Notes: a model not told the origin generated them from the letters alone. Numbered from the stretch's first letter, positions 43,466-53,228 are shown. The stretch is DNA of 64,000 nt from WHTI01 sp963756365 (GCA_963756365.1 CAVWNF010000003.1:1-64000); one strand, 5' to 3'. Translations and numbers: made by a program.

Positions 43466-43655
43466 CGTTCCCTCTCCTTCGGTCGCTGGATAACGGTAAG
43501 ACGAAGCGAGGTCGCCGAACTCATCGGCAATCAACGATAGTTTGAGGTTGTCGGGGCGAGTTGCGGGGACGATGCGCCACGGGAGGCGTCCGGATCCGGC
43601 TAGAGGCCGGGGTGTCAGACCGATGACTTCTCGGTCGCTCTGAAGTCTTAGGGTT

Positions 43656-44642
43656 ATGGCTATGACCCAGAGCGATATCCAGACTTCCGACCTCGATCCC
43701 GAGTTCGAACAGCACAGGCGTGAGCTGACCGCATATGCGTACCGGATGCTCGGTTCAGCCTTCGAGGCCGAGGACGCGGTCCAGGACGCGATGCTCCGCG
43801 CGTGGCGGAGCTTCGACAGCTTCGAGGGGCGTTCCTCGGTCCGCTCGTGGCTCTACCGGATCACGACCAACGTTTGCCTCGACATGCTCCAGAGTAGCCA
43901 GCGGCGGGCTCGACCGATGGATCTTGGTCCGGCCCAAAGCGCGGATACACCCCTACCTGAGCCGCTCCCCGAGGTGACCTGGATCGAACCGATACCAGAC
44001 GATCGAGTGATGCCCGAGTCGGGCGACCCGGCAGAGGTTGCCGAGCTCCGGGATTCGATCCGCCTCGCGTTCATCGCTACCTTGCAGCACCTTCCCCCGA
44101 AGCAGCGGGCCGTGCTGATCCTCCGTGAGGTGCTGCGATGGAAGGCGACCGAAGTCGCCGAGCTGCTCGATACCTCGGTGCAGTCGGTGAACAGCGCGCT
44201 CCAGCGGGCCCGCGCATCGATCGCCGAAAGCGGGCTCAACGCGGAGAGCGCACCAAGCCCGATGAGCGATGAGGACGCGGCGTTGCTGGATCGTTACGTC
44301 GACGCCTTCGAGAGTTACGACCTCGACTCTCTGACCGCCCTTCTCCACGAGGACGCGACCTGGTCTATGCCACCGTATGACCTGTGGCTCCAGACGCACG
44401 AGGACATCAAGAAGTGGTGCTTCGGTCCGGGGATCGGGTGCAAGGATTCGCGCCTTGTCGAGGTCGAGGCCAACGGCACGCGCGCCTTCGGCCAGTACAA
44501 ACCGGCCCCCGACGGCGGGTTCGAGGCATGGTCGGTCCAGGTTGTCGAGATCTCGGACGGTCGCATCAGCGGGATCTGCTTCTTCCTAGACACCCCGCAC
44601 CTATTCCCGCTCTTCGGTCTCCCGCTCACCCTCGCTGAGTGA
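43656..44642 (+). CDS. ECF-type RNA polymerase sigma factor with SnoaL-like C-terminal domain (SigX5 family)
   Basis: The protein has 328 residues. The sigma-2 domain (FEQHRRELTAYAYRMLGSAFEAEDAVQDAMLRAWRSFDSF) and sigma-4 domain (LPPKQRAVLILREVLRWKATEVAELLDTSVQSVNSALQRAR) are followed by a SnoaL-like domain (about 210-328; LLDRYVDAFESYDLDSLTALLHEDATWSMPPYDLW, FFLDTPHLFPLFGLP). This layout is the TIGR02960/SigX5 group, in which the C-terminal domain replaces an anti-sigma factor. ATG at 43656 or 43662 could be the start. The 3' end overlaps the STAS gene on the other strand. Confidence 0.88.
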   Translation: MAMTQSDIQTSDLDPEFEQHRRELTAYAYRMLGSAFEAEDAVQDAMLRAWRSFDSFEGRSSVRSWLYRITTNVCLDMLQSSQRRARPMDLGPAQSADTPLPEPLPEVTWIEPIPDDRVMPESGDPAEVAELRDSIRLAFIATLQHLPPKQRAVLILREVLRWKATEVAELLDTSVQSVNSALQRARASIAESGLNAESAPSPMSDEDAALLDRYVDAFESYDLDSLTALLHEDATWSMPPYDLWLQTHEDIKKWCFGPGIGCKDSRLVEVEANGTRAFGQYKPAPDGGFEAWSVQVVEISDGRISGICFFLDTPHLFPLFGLPLTLAE

Positions 44643-44862
44643 ACCGAGCCCGCCGAGTTCGCGTGAGACCCGCCAGCTCGATGAGTTCGGCCAGCCGTTC
44701 CGAAACCTTAGTCAGTTTGAACTCCAGGCCGCACCGGCGAGCCGACAGCATCAACCTGGCAAGCGCGTCAACGGTTCCGGCATCGGGCGCGACCAGTTCG
44801 CCCACGTCCACGACGAGGATGGATGCCCCTACTTCCCTGATGCCTACCTTCTCCATCGCCAA
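44626..44862 (-). CDS. STAS-domain protein (anti-sigma-factor antagonist-like)
   Basis: The protein has 78 residues. GASILVVDVGELVAPDAGTVDALARLMLSARRCGLEFKLTKVSERLAELIELAGL is the STAS pattern seen beside SigX5-type sigma factors. The usual phosphorylatable Ser of antagonists is not evident at the helix start (DAGTVDA), so it may act without phosphorylation. It converges on the sigma gene with a 17-base overlap. Confidence 0.75.
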   Translation of the reverse strand: MAMEKVGIREVGASILVVDVGELVAPDAGTVDALARLMLSARRCGLEFKLTKVSERLAELIELAGLTRTRRARFTQRG

Positions 44863-44948
44863 CTAAGACAGCCCGGGAGACCCGGAATTCATCTATGCCC
44901 GGAACCGGGGTTACGTTGGTGAGCACGTTCACTTCAGGAGGATGACCC

Positions 44949-45921
44949 ATGGAATACACACATCTCGGCCGTAGCGGACTCAGTGTTTCGAGGCTCTGTC
45001 TCGGGACCATGAACTTCGGCCCGGAAACAACCGAAGACGATTCCCACGACATCATGGACAAGGCCCACGAGATGGGCGTGAACTTCTTCGACACCGCGAA
45101 CGTCTACGGGTGGAAGAAGGGCGAAGGGATCACCGAGCAGATCGTGGGCCGATGGTTCGCGAAGGGCGGGGGCCGGCGCGAGAAGACCGTGATCGCCACC
45201 AAGCTCTACGGCTCGATGAGCGATTGGCCCAACGACACTTTCCTGTCCGCCTACAACATCCGGCAGGCATGTGACGCGTCGCTCAAGAGGCTTCAGACCG
45301 ATCACATCGACCTGTACCAGATGCATCACGTCGATCGCGAGACACCGTGGGACGAGATCTGGGAAGCGATGGAGGTGCTTCGCCAACAGGGCAAGATCCT
45401 CTACGTCGGCTCCAGCAACTTCGCCGGGTGGCACATCACCCGGGCCCAGGAGCAGGCAGCGAGGCGCAACTTCATGGGCCTGATCTCCGAACAGTCGATC
45501 TACAACCTGGCAACGCGTGACATCGAGCTCGAGGTCCTTCCTGCTGCCAGGGAATACGGCCTCGGCGTTATCGCCTGGAGCCCACTCCACGGCGGACTTC
45601 TAGGGGGCGTCCTCAAGAAGGAGTCCGAAGGTAAACGTCGCTACACCGGCCGCGCCAAGGACGCGCTCGAGGAGATGAGACCGCAGATCGAGGAGTACGA
45701 GGACTTTCTGCGAGGACCTCGGTGAAGAACCGGCACACGTCGCGCTGGCATGGCTCCTTCATCAGCCAGGGGTCACCGGACCGATCATCGGTCCCCGCAC
45801 GATGGAGCAGCTCACCTCGGCGGAGCGCGCGCTCGACATCGAATTGGGCGAGAAGGAACTCACCCGCCTCGACGAGATCTGGCCCGGTCACAAGACCGCG
45901 CCCGAGGACTACGCCTGGTAG
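44949..45921 (+). CDS. Aldo/keto reductase, frame break in the last quarter
   Basis: The AKR barrel signature is present: LGTMNFGPE, GVNFFDTANVYG with catalytic Asp and Tyr, KTVIATKLYG with Lys, DHIDLYQMHHVD with His, then SEQSIYNLATRDIELEVLPAAREYGLGVIAWSPL. The frame ends early at 45725 unless one T in the TTT at about 45707 is removed. Removal gives FCEDLGEEPAHVALAWLL, GPIIGPRT and a normal end DYAW with TAG at 45919-45921. Length then is about 323 residues, the family norm. CAGGAGGATG precedes the ATG. Substrate unknown. Confidence 0.9.
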
Positions 45922-45937
45922 CGATCGCCCGGGGGTA

Positions 45938-46488
45938 TCACTCGGGTATCCAGTCCTCTAGTTCGATACCTAGGCCGTCTGCGATGCGGTTCGCGTACGC
46001 GTAGTACGCGGTGACTTCGCAAACATCGAGGATGTCTCGATCTTCTGAGACCCTGCGCGCGCAATGGATCGAGATCGGTCTTCTCCATCGACCATGGCGT
46101 GCGGGTGAGCTTGACCGCGTAGCGAAGGATCGCGAGCCTTCGGTCATCGAGCCCAGCGGTCTCGTAGTCGTTTTCGATCCGCGCGAGGAGTTCGTCGTCC
46201 TTGAGCAATCGGCGCAGACCGCGCCGGTGATGGGTGATTCAGTAATGGCATTCGTTGATCTTGCTGACGACCAAAGCGATCATCTCTCGGTCAACCTTGC
46301 GGAGTGTCTTGGTGCTCCGCATCACCGCGCCATAGACGGCGGCATGTCCTTCGAGCCCCTCTTCGTGGAGCGAGTGGATCCGCATGATGTTGTCGACGCG
46401 TCCGTACTTGGGATCGACCATCTGACGAGTAGAGCTTGGCGAGTCGACCTTCGGCGTCGCCCTCATCGATCATCTCGATCCACGACAC
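45938..46488 (-). CDS. AhpD-like peroxidase-related protein, probable selenoprotein (CxxU), two frame breaks
   Basis: The reconstructed protein has about 183 residues and matches the peroxidase-related AhpD/carboxymuconolactone decarboxylase group: SWIEMIDEGDAEGRLAKLY, VDPKYGRVDNIMRIHSL, KTLRKVDREMIALVVSKINECHY, then TGA, then ITHHRRGL. The TGA (46239-46241, about residue 82) replaces the second Cys of the catalytic CxxC, and the same frame stays open after it to about 46050. A hairpin 18 nt downstream fits a bacterial SECIS. Single-base breaks near 46430 and 46050 must be corrected (DILDVCEVTAYYAYANRIADGLG follows). The GTG at 46488 has GGAGGTGA upstream. It lies 48 bases after a thioredoxin-fusion gene, a likely electron donor. 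Confidence 0.75.
46210..46226 (-). promoter_or_regulatory. Probable bacterial SECIS element
   Basis: On the minus strand CGGCGC (46226-46221) pairs with GCGCCG (46215-46210) around the loop GGTCT (46220-46216). The loop begins exactly 18 nt after the TGA. As I recall it, the E. coli fdhF SECIS has the same GGUCU loop at the same distance. The bulged U of the E. coli stem is not seen here. Confidence 0.65.
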
Positions 46489-46536
46489 CGTGCGGTCACC
46501 TCCGGCTCGACGGTTACGAGCCGTACCGTACTGCGT

Positions 46537-47254
46537 TCAGGCGAGACGTTCGAGGACGCGTCCATCGGCTTCAACCGCGAGGGCGGTAGGCACGATCGAC
46601 ACGTGGTACTTCTCGGCGAGATCGCGTCGCTTCGAGACATCGACCATCACCAATCGGTGGCCATCGAGTGTGAGCTGGCGCTCGACCTCGTGGCAGCCGG
46701 AGCAGAGCGGGTGTGTGAACTGAACGACGACCTGACCCCCGTCGCTAGCGCCCCCGACCTCGGCAAGGTCGATGTGCTCGACACTTCCGGGCTTGATCCC
46801 GCGCAACCTGGCAACGAACTTGTAGATCTCGCAGCCAGCGCAGAAACCGGTGGTGACCGCGAGGGTTGCGAGAGCGGCCACCATCCCGCCGAGTATCTGG
46901 CCGAGTCCGACGAACCCAAGAGCGAACGAGATAGCCGAGGCTGACAGGAACACCGCACCCATCTGGTTGGCGAGACGCGGGGGACGAGCGTCCTCGACCT
47001 CGCCCTCGCCGAAGCGGGGCTGGATGAACTCGAAGTAGAAGACACACGGGAGGCACGCCCGGCGACCGAACCTAAGGCCGACGATCAGTTGGAGCCCCAT
47101 CAGGGCGATCAATCCCCACCAACCGGACAACAGACCGATAAGGGTCACGGTAGCGACGGTTGCTTGGTTGAAGCGGGGGGCCCGCGGCATCGATGACCTG
47201 GGTGTCCCGGTACGGATCGGCGGTCCTCATGTGTGCCACTGCGACATCGGCCAT
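46537..47254 (-). CDS. DUF4395 membrane protein fused to a thioredoxin-like domain, frame break near the N-terminus
   Basis: The N-terminal part (APRFNQATVATVTLIGLLSGWWGLIALMGLQLIVG, FIQPRFG) is DUF4395 with about four helices, followed by CAGCEIYK and a C-terminal thioredoxin-like domain (about 160-235; VVQFTHPLCSGCHEVERQL, KYHVSIVPTALAVEADGRVLERL) with a CxxC site. The ATG at 47254 has CAGGAGA upstream and reads MADVAVAHMRTADPYRDTQVIDA, joining the main frame if one base near 47187 is removed. A start at 47190 without correction would lack these residues. It sits directly upstream of the AhpD-like selenoprotein gene and probably passes electrons to it. Confidence 0.82.
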
Positions 47255-47361
47255 CTGCGGGTCTCCTGTATTTGCACTATTAACAAGGGGTGAACGATAC
47301 CAAATCCTGACGTCGTGGGTAACCAGTCACCCGGAGCCCCCTATTCCGTCACACTGATGCG

Positions 47362-48576
47362 ATGTCTACGGCCCCTGTAGAGGACCCCTCCGCCGCCCCT
47401 GGCCGCCACCGAGCCCTGTGGCTACTGGCCCTGGCCCTGGTGCTCTCGATGACCACCTGGTTCTCGGCCTCGGCGGTGATCCCTCAGCTGAAGCTCGAAT
47501 GGGGGTTGAGCCGATCCGCTGGCTCGTGGCTCACGATCGCGGTCCAGGTGGGCTTCGTGATCGGAGCACTCGTCTCAAGCCTGTTCAACCTCTCGGACCT
47601 GATCCCCGCCACTCGGTTGATCCTGCTGGGCTCGATCGGAGCGGCCGGGGTGAACCTTGGACTGGTGGCCGCAGCGGGCGCCGCAACGGGGATCCCTCTC
47701 CGATTCGCCACCGGGTTCTTCCTCGCAGCGGTCTATCCGCCGGCTCTCAAGCTGATGGCGACCTGGTTCAGGAAAGGAAGAGGAAGTGCGCTCGGCATCC
47801 TCGTGGGGGCGATCACTCTCGGTTCGGCCGCGCCGCACCTGGTCAATGGCCTCGGTGGGCTCGACTGGGAACTGGTGATCGTCGTTACTTCCATCCTCAC
47901 AGTGACGGGCGGACTCATCGCGGCTCTGTTCGTGGGAGAGGGTCCGTTCCCATTCCCCCGCGCGGTTTTCGATCCCTCCAAGGCGCGCATGGTGTTCCGC
48001 GATCGTGGCGTGATGCTCGCATCGCTCGGCTACTTCGGACACATGTGGGAGCTGTACGCGATGTGGGCGTGGTTCGTGGTGTTCTACGCGGACTCGCTCG
48101 CGGCTTCAGGCGCGGCCGCACCGCGGTCGGCCGCCTACGCGGCGTTCGCAGTGATCGGGGTCGGCGCGTTCGGGTGCTGGGTCGGCGGCATCCTCGGTGA
48201 CAGGTGGGGACGAACGCAAGTGACCTCCGCGATGATGATCACCTCCGGTCTCTGTGCGATCTCGATCGGGTTCTTCTTCGGAGGGTCTCCCGGCATCGTG
48301 CTTGCGATCGGTCTCGTGTGGGGCTTCTCTGTGGTCGGTGACTCGGCTCAGTTCTCGACGATGGTTACGGAGTTGGCGGATCAGGCCTACGTCGGTACCG
48401 CCCTAACTCTGCAACTCGCGGCGGGCTTCACTCTTACCGTAGCGACCATCTGGCTGATCCCGATCTTCGTCGAGCACTTCACGTGGCGATGGGCTTTCGC
48501 TCTGTTGGCGCCAGGTCCCGCCTTGGGAACCTGGGCCATGACGAGATTGAGAGGGAGCCTCACGCCGGATAGGTGA
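47362..48576 (+). CDS. Major facilitator superfamily transporter
   Basis: The protein has 404 residues and about 12 membrane helices. MFS features include LDWELVIVV, GGILGDRWGRTQVTSAMMI (the DRxGR loop between helices 8 and 9) and the start LWLLALALVLSMTTWFSASAVIPQLKLEWGLS, which resembles the nitrate/cyanate (NimT/CynX-like) branch. Substrate unknown. It is divergent from the DUF4395-thioredoxin gene and its 3' end overlaps modC on the other strand by 17 bases. Confidence 0.88.
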   Translation: MSTAPVEDPSAAPGRHRALWLLALALVLSMTTWFSASAVIPQLKLEWGLSRSAGSWLTIAVQVGFVIGALVSSLFNLSDLIPATRLILLGSIGAAGVNLGLVAAAGAATGIPLRFATGFFLAAVYPPALKLMATWFRKGRGSALGILVGAITLGSAAPHLVNGLGGLDWELVIVVTSILTVTGGLIAALFVGEGPFPFPRAVFDPSKARMVFRDRGVMLASLGYFGHMWELYAMWAWFVVFYADSLAASGAAAPRSAAYAAFAVIGVGAFGCWVGGILGDRWGRTQVTSAMMITSGLCAISIGFFFGGSPGIVLAIGLVWGFSVVGDSAQFSTMVTELADQAYVGTALTLQLAAGFTLTVATIWLIPIFVEHFTWRWAFALLAPGPALGTWAMTRLRGSLTPDR

Positions 48577-49592
48577 CGATCTCGGTCGCTTTCACCGACA
48601 CCCAAACGACGGAGCCGACCGCCAAGCCGAGTTCGGAGCGCGCCGCGGGAGTGATCTCTGCAGCAACCTCTACATCGCCGTCGGTTACGACCCTCAACCG
48701 CTCGCCCTCGTCGTCGATCGAGGAGATCGTTGCCATCCATACGTTACGAGGGGTGCCCTCGGGCCGGGAGTTGTGGAGCGCTACCGATCGCGGGTGGATA
48801 GCGACGAGGACGTCACCGCGTTCGGCTCCCGGCACGGAGAGGACCAACCCCGATACGTCTACGCTCCCCTGCTCCGCTTGCCCTCTCAAGAGGTTGATGC
48901 CCACGACCCCGGCGACGTACTCGGACCGGGGCTGCGCTCGGAGGTCGGGTGGCCGCCCTTCCTGAACGATCTCGCCGTGCTCGAGGACCACGAGCCGATC
49001 GGCTAGGACGAGCGCCTCGAGTGGGTCATGGGTCACGAGCACCGTCGGGCCCCCGAACTCCCTCATGTGTCGGGCGAGGGTTCGTCTCACCTCGATCCGA
49101 GTGGTCGCATCGAGAGCCGAGAAGGGTTCGTCTAGTAACAACGCATCCGGCTCCCCCACCAAGGCTCGGGCCAGGGCGACGCGTCTGACGCTCGCCACCC
49201 GAAAGGCGCGTCGGTTTCTCCGCCCTCATGTCTCGGAGGCCGAAGCGATCGAGGCAGGCCTCAACCCTAGCGAGGCCTTTGTGGCCAGCCCATCGAGCGG
49301 CGAGGGCGACGTTCTGCTCGACCGTCAGGTGAGGGAACAGCAAGAGGTCCTGGAACACGACTCCGAGACGGCGTTGCTCGGGCGGAACCCACCCACCGGG
49401 ACCGTCAAGGGTGCGGCCTCCCAGTTCGACGAGGCCCACCGGTCCAAGCAGTCCGGCGATAGCACGCAGCATCGTGGTCTTTCCCGCACCGTTCGGGCCC
49501 AGCAGCACCACGATCTCGCCTGGATCTGCACGCAGCGTGCCGTTAAGGCGAAGGGACCCGTGCTCGAGTGAGATCTCTGCTGAGAGACTCAT
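48560..49592 (-). CDS. modC: Molybdate ABC transporter ATPase ModC, one frame break at the signature motif
   Basis: The ABC domain reads EIVVLLGPNGAGKTTMLRAIAGLL, VFQDLLLFPHLTVEQNVALAAR and LSGGERQ, then breaks. Removing one base (the T at about 49184 on the plus strand) restores RVALARALVGEPDALLLDEPFSALD, THDPLEAL and a C-terminal TOBE domain that binds molybdate. The ATG at 49592 overlaps the modB stop (ATGA). It energises molybdate uptake. Confidence 0.9.
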
Positions 49593-50371
49593 GGCCGCGG
49601 GAGCCATCTATCTCGAAGCGCGACGATGATCGCCAACGAGATCGTCACCAAGATCAGACTGAGGACGATCGCAGACTCGGGGCGCGTCTGGAGCGCGATG
49701 TACACCTCGACCGGCATCGATGTTGTGATGCCCGGAAGGTTCCCGGCGAAAGTGATCGTTGCGCCGAACTCCCCTAAGGCCCGTGCCCACGCGAGCAGCG
49801 CGCCTGCCGCGAGCGACGACCTGATGAGCGGGACCGTCACCTTCGTGAAGATCGACAACCGAGATGCCCCCATCGTTGCGGCGGCCTCTTCGTAGCGAAC
49901 GTCAGCGCTGCGCAACGCCCCTTCCGCGGTTAGAACGAGGAACGGCATCGCCACGAATGTCTGGGCGACGATCACTCCAGCGGTCGTGAAGGGGAGCGAG
50001 ATACCGAACGCATCGAGCAGCAACTCGCCCGCGATACCGCGGCGCCCGAACGCCAGCAGCAATGCTAGGCCCCCGACGACAGGCGGGAGCAGCAGGGGCA
50101 ATAGAGCAAGACCGCGCAGGAGGCTCCTGCCAGGGAGGTCGGTGCGAGCGATCAAGAAGGCCAGGGGAAGCCCGAGGAGAACGGATAGCCCGGCGGCGGC
50201 GAGCGAGGTGATCATCGACACGCGGAGAGCGTCGAGCACCCCAGGTGACGAGGCTTGCCCCCAAAGATCGCTCCACGGCGCCTTGACGACCAGCGCGATG
50301 AGCGGCAGTGCCAGGAAGCCGATCGCGAGGATCCCGAGAACCGCCAGGGGGAAAGGAGCACTCCTTCTCAT
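49589..50371 (-). CDS. modB: Molybdate ABC transporter permease ModB
   Basis: The protein has 260 residues and about five to six helices. Family features: SVLLGLPLAFLIARTDLPGRSLLRGLALLPLLLPPVVGGLALLLAFGRRG, and the EAA loop EEAAATMGASRLSIFTKVTVPLIRSSLAAGALLAWARALGEFGATITFAGN, which is typical of ModB. It overlaps modA and modC by 4 bases each. Confidence 0.93.
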   Translation of the reverse strand: MRRSAPFPLAVLGILAIGFLALPLIALVVKAPWSDLWGQASSPGVLDALRVSMITSLAAAGLSVLLGLPLAFLIARTDLPGRSLLRGLALLPLLLPPVVGGLALLLAFGRRGIAGELLLDAFGISLPFTTAGVIVAQTFVAMPFLVLTAEGALRSADVRYEEAAATMGASRLSIFTKVTVPLIRSSLAAGALLAWARALGEFGATITFAGNLPGITTSMPVEVYIALQTRPESAIVLSLILVTISLAIIVALRDRWLPRP

Positions 50372-51098
50372 GGTGCGAGGAACCCCCTCCCCTCGAGAAG
50401 CGCGAGGCCGTCCTCGGCGAGCACGAACCGGACGAACCTGAGCGCAGCATCAGAATCGACCACGCTTGCGATCGGATAGAGAGCGGTCACGTTCTTCTCG
50501 TCTGGGATCACTACGGTGCCCACACCGCTGCCTGCGGCCCGTGCGTCGGTTACGTACACGATGCCCGCGTCTGCCTCGCCCAGGGCGATGCGCGTGACGA
50601 CGGCCTTCACGTCCACCTCTAGTGAATCGGGTGAGAGCTCGATCCCCTGCTCCTCAAGCAGCGCCGCCGCATACCTTCCCGCCGGCACGTCCGGAGCGGA
50701 GAGGGCGACGATGAGCGACTCGTCCGCCAGGTCTTCGAGCGTCGCGATCTCGAGTGGGTTGCCGGGCTCGACGATGATCGCCAACTGGTTGCGCGCGAAG
50801 ACCTCCGGGGTTCCGGTGATCGCCCCGGAGGAGACGAGCCGTTCCATGTTCACCTCGTCTGCGGCGGCGAATACATCGGCTTGTGCACCTTGGTCGATCT
50901 GGGCGGCAAGTTCCGAGGTCGCGCCGAAGCTGAGGATGACGTCAACATCGGGATTCTCGGCTTCGAACCTCTCGGCGATGTCGGTGAAGCTCTCGGTCAG
51001 AGACGCAGCCGCGAATACGACGACCCGTTCCCTCTCGCGTTCCCGGAGCACCCGATCAGGAGTAATGCTGCCACCGAGGCACAGAAGAGACGCCTCAA
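50368..51098 (-). CDS. modA: Molybdate-binding lipoprotein ModA, frame break behind the signal peptide
   Basis: The binding domain shows VVVFAAASLTESFTDIAERFEAENPDVDVILSFGATSELAAQIDQGAQADVFAAAD, the ModA pattern. A TTG at 51098 opens a lipoprotein signal (RRLFCASVAALLLIGC) in another frame; skipping one base near 51030 joins the two. TTG overlaps the regulator stop as TTGA, and GAGGAG lies 4 bases upstream. The overlapping starts and the lipobox together support this start over a longer uninterrupted reading from 51177, which has no signal peptide. Confidence 0.88.
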
Positions 51099-51493
51099 TC
51101 GGCTCCTCGTTCGATGACGACGTTCGTCGCTTTGATCGAGGCGACCGCGGTGACCCCCGGCTCGAGCTGGAGCTCATCGGCTGCTTCCCTAGACATCAAC
51201 GAGACGATCCGGTGAGGACCGGCCTGGATCTCGACCTGCGCCATCACCGTGTCTCGGGTGACCTTCGTGACTATCCCGGGCATCCGGTTGCGCGCCGAGC
51301 GAGCGGCGATGAGTTCGGGTTCGGGAGGACCCGAAGACTCGGTGGCGAGCCGAGCGAGATCGGCACCGTCCACGATCCTGTGCCCCGCGTCGTTCCGTGT
51401 CGTGCTCACCCGTCCGGAGTCCGCCCACCGCCGGACGGTGTCCGAACTAACCCCGAGAAGGCTCGCTGCCTCTCCGATCGTGTATCCAGGCAT
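51095..51493 (-). CDS. MerR-type HTH protein with molybdate-binding TOBE domain
   Basis: The protein has 132 residues. The N-terminal helix-turn-helix (YTIGEAASLLGVSSDTVRRWADSGRV...GHRIVDGADLARL) is followed by a TOBE/Mop domain (ARNRMPGIVTKVTRDTVMAQVEIQAGPHRIVSLMSREAADEL...VASIKATNVVIER). It is the likely molybdate-responsive regulator of the modABC operon of which it is the first gene. The start is ATG at 51493; upstream codons are not similar to the family. Confidence 0.87.
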   Translation of the reverse strand: MPGYTIGEAASLLGVSSDTVRRWADSGRVSTTRNDAGHRIVDGADLARLATESSGPPEPELIAARSARNRMPGIVTKVTRDTVMAQVEIQAGPHRIVSLMSREAADELQLEPGVTAVASIKATNVVIERGAD

Positions 51494-51617
51494 GCAAGCA
51501 CGATAGCGTGTTTGCCATCGCAGTTGCACCCTCACCTAGGCGGTCGCTGCCTTGCAGCAGCGATCTGCCGTGATTGAACTGCTATGTGTTTCCTGTACTC
51601 CTATGTACCCTTCCGCG

Positions 51618-53228
51618 ATGAAGCGCCTTGCACTCGCACTCCTCGTTCTGATCGGGTCTTTCCCCGTGGCAACTGCCGTGGGGGCTGAGCCACCCGTCAG
51701 GATGAGCCCTCCCGGTCAGGTGAAGATCGTGACCGTCAATGCCCACCAGAACGGCATCCTTGGCATCAAGCGCTTCGAAAACATGTACGAACTGAGCTTT
51801 GCGCTTCGGCGCCGGCCCGCTGCCTTCGATGGCGGTTACTCCAACGGAGTAGCTGCTCCAGGCGTGATCGTCGTTCAGGAGATGCGCACCACCAACACAG
51901 AGATCTTCACGCGTCTGATGCGACAGAGGTTCCAACACAAGTATCAGATCGTCGGTCCAGACGACGCCGTGTCCCAGATCATCTATGACCCAGAGGCGGT
52001 AACCCCCCAGGGGGAACCGGAAACGTGGACGGATGACTGTGCTGGCGTAGTTACGGGCGGGAACAAGACGGGCCGCATCTATCAACTGGCGCGCTTCATC
52101 GAGAACAGGTCAGGCGCGGCCTTCTCTGTCGTCGCGATCCATCTGAAGAAGAACTACGAGAGCACGGGTGAAGAGGATTGTTACCAACGGAACGCGGCGC
52201 TCATAGGGGATCGGGTCAGGGCGGAGACCGACGCCGTCTTCGTTGCCGGCGACTTCAACCGACGACCGGTTCAGGATCGTCTGTTCTGCGATGAGCGTGA
52301 GGCTTCGGCCGAACAGCCCTGGTACCGAGACATGACCGATCCGACCGATGGGCTCGGCTTGACCGATACGGCTCGGAGCGCGGCGCTCTCCGAGGGAAGG
52401 TCGATGGCGACCCAGTGGACGCATGAACAGAAGAGGCGGAAGCCGACCGGCTGCGGAGGAAGAGCGCTCCTTCGCAATCGGATCGATTACATCTTCGCTA
52501 GGGGAGCGAGGGTCGCCGAGGCGGGTGCCGACGATCCTGGATGGGCAGGCGAGAAGGCGGGGACCGTTGCCGACGGCGAACATCGCTACTCCGATCACCG
52601 TTTCGTGTGGGCCCGCCTGGTCCTCGAGGGACCGGGACGTCCCGAGAAGCCGGGAGGTTCCCTTGAGAAGGGCGGCGCCGTCCGGCTGAACTGGGCACCT
52701 GTGCCCGGGGCTACCGAGTACCTGATCTATCGGGCGGTCGCCGATCACGGGGCCTCCCGCATCGCGAAAGTCCCAGCGTCAACCACGACGTTCACGGACC
52801 TCGACACGAGGCACGGCTTCAACTATCTGTACTCGGTGGCGGCGTCGAACGGGGATGGCCAGGGTGTGGAATCTCGCCCGGTATCGCTCGTGCCCGACGC
52901 CAAGGGACCACGGATCAAAGGGTTCTCTCCCGCCGATGGGGCACGCGGCGTCGACCCGAGAACGATGGTGACGGTCGACTACAACGAGGATGTCCTTGCA
53001 TCGAGCGTTGGTCGCTCGACGATCTCGTTGTTCCTCGGCAACTCGAAGGTTCGCGGCCGGGTCACGCAGATCGGGGTTCGTACGATCAGATTCAACCCGC
53101 GCTACCCGCTCAAGAAGGGCAAGACCTACAGGCTCGAGATCAAACCCGTTCAGGACTCGCTGGGCAATGTCGGTGGAGCGAGATACGACATCCGGTTCAG
53201 CATCAAGGCGAAACGCAGGTCAAAGTAG
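51618..53228 (+). CDS. Secreted endonuclease/exonuclease/phosphatase-family protein with FN3 and Big_5-like domains
   Basis: The protein has 536 residues. A signal peptide (MKRLALALLVLIGSFPVATAVGA) is followed by an EEP domain (about 30-335): VTVNAHQNG, VVQEM, VAIHLKK, VFVAGDFNRRP, and HRYSDHRFV at its end, which are the metal and catalytic motifs of DNase I-like enzymes. A fibronectin III-like domain (about 345-435) and a Big_5 Ig-like domain (KGFSPADGARGVDPRTMVTVDYNEDV) complete it, ending in KAKRRSK. It may cleave nucleic acids or phosphoesters outside the cell. The ATG at 51618 places the signal peptide at the start. Confidence 0.88.
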   Translation: MKRLALALLVLIGSFPVATAVGAEPPVRMSPPGQVKIVTVNAHQNGILGIKRFENMYELSFALRRRPAAFDGGYSNGVAAPGVIVVQEMRTTNTEIFTRLMRQRFQHKYQIVGPDDAVSQIIYDPEAVTPQGEPETWTDDCAGVVTGGNKTGRIYQLARFIENRSGAAFSVVAIHLKKNYESTGEEDCYQRNAALIGDRVRAETDAVFVAGDFNRRPVQDRLFCDEREASAEQPWYRDMTDPTDGLGLTDTARSAALSEGRSMATQWTHEQKRRKPTGCGGRALLRNRIDYIFARGARVAEAGADDPGWAGEKAGTVADGEHRYSDHRFVWARLVLEGPGRPEKPGGSLEKGGAVRLNWAPVPGATEYLIYRAVADHGASRIAKVPASTTTFTDLDTRHGFNYLYSVAASNGDGQGVESRPVSLVPDAKGPRIKGFSPADGARGVDPRTMVTVDYNEDVLASSVGRSTISLFLGNSKVRGRVTQIGVRTIRFNPRYPLKKGKTYRLEIKPVQDSLGNVGGARYDIRFSIKAKRRSK

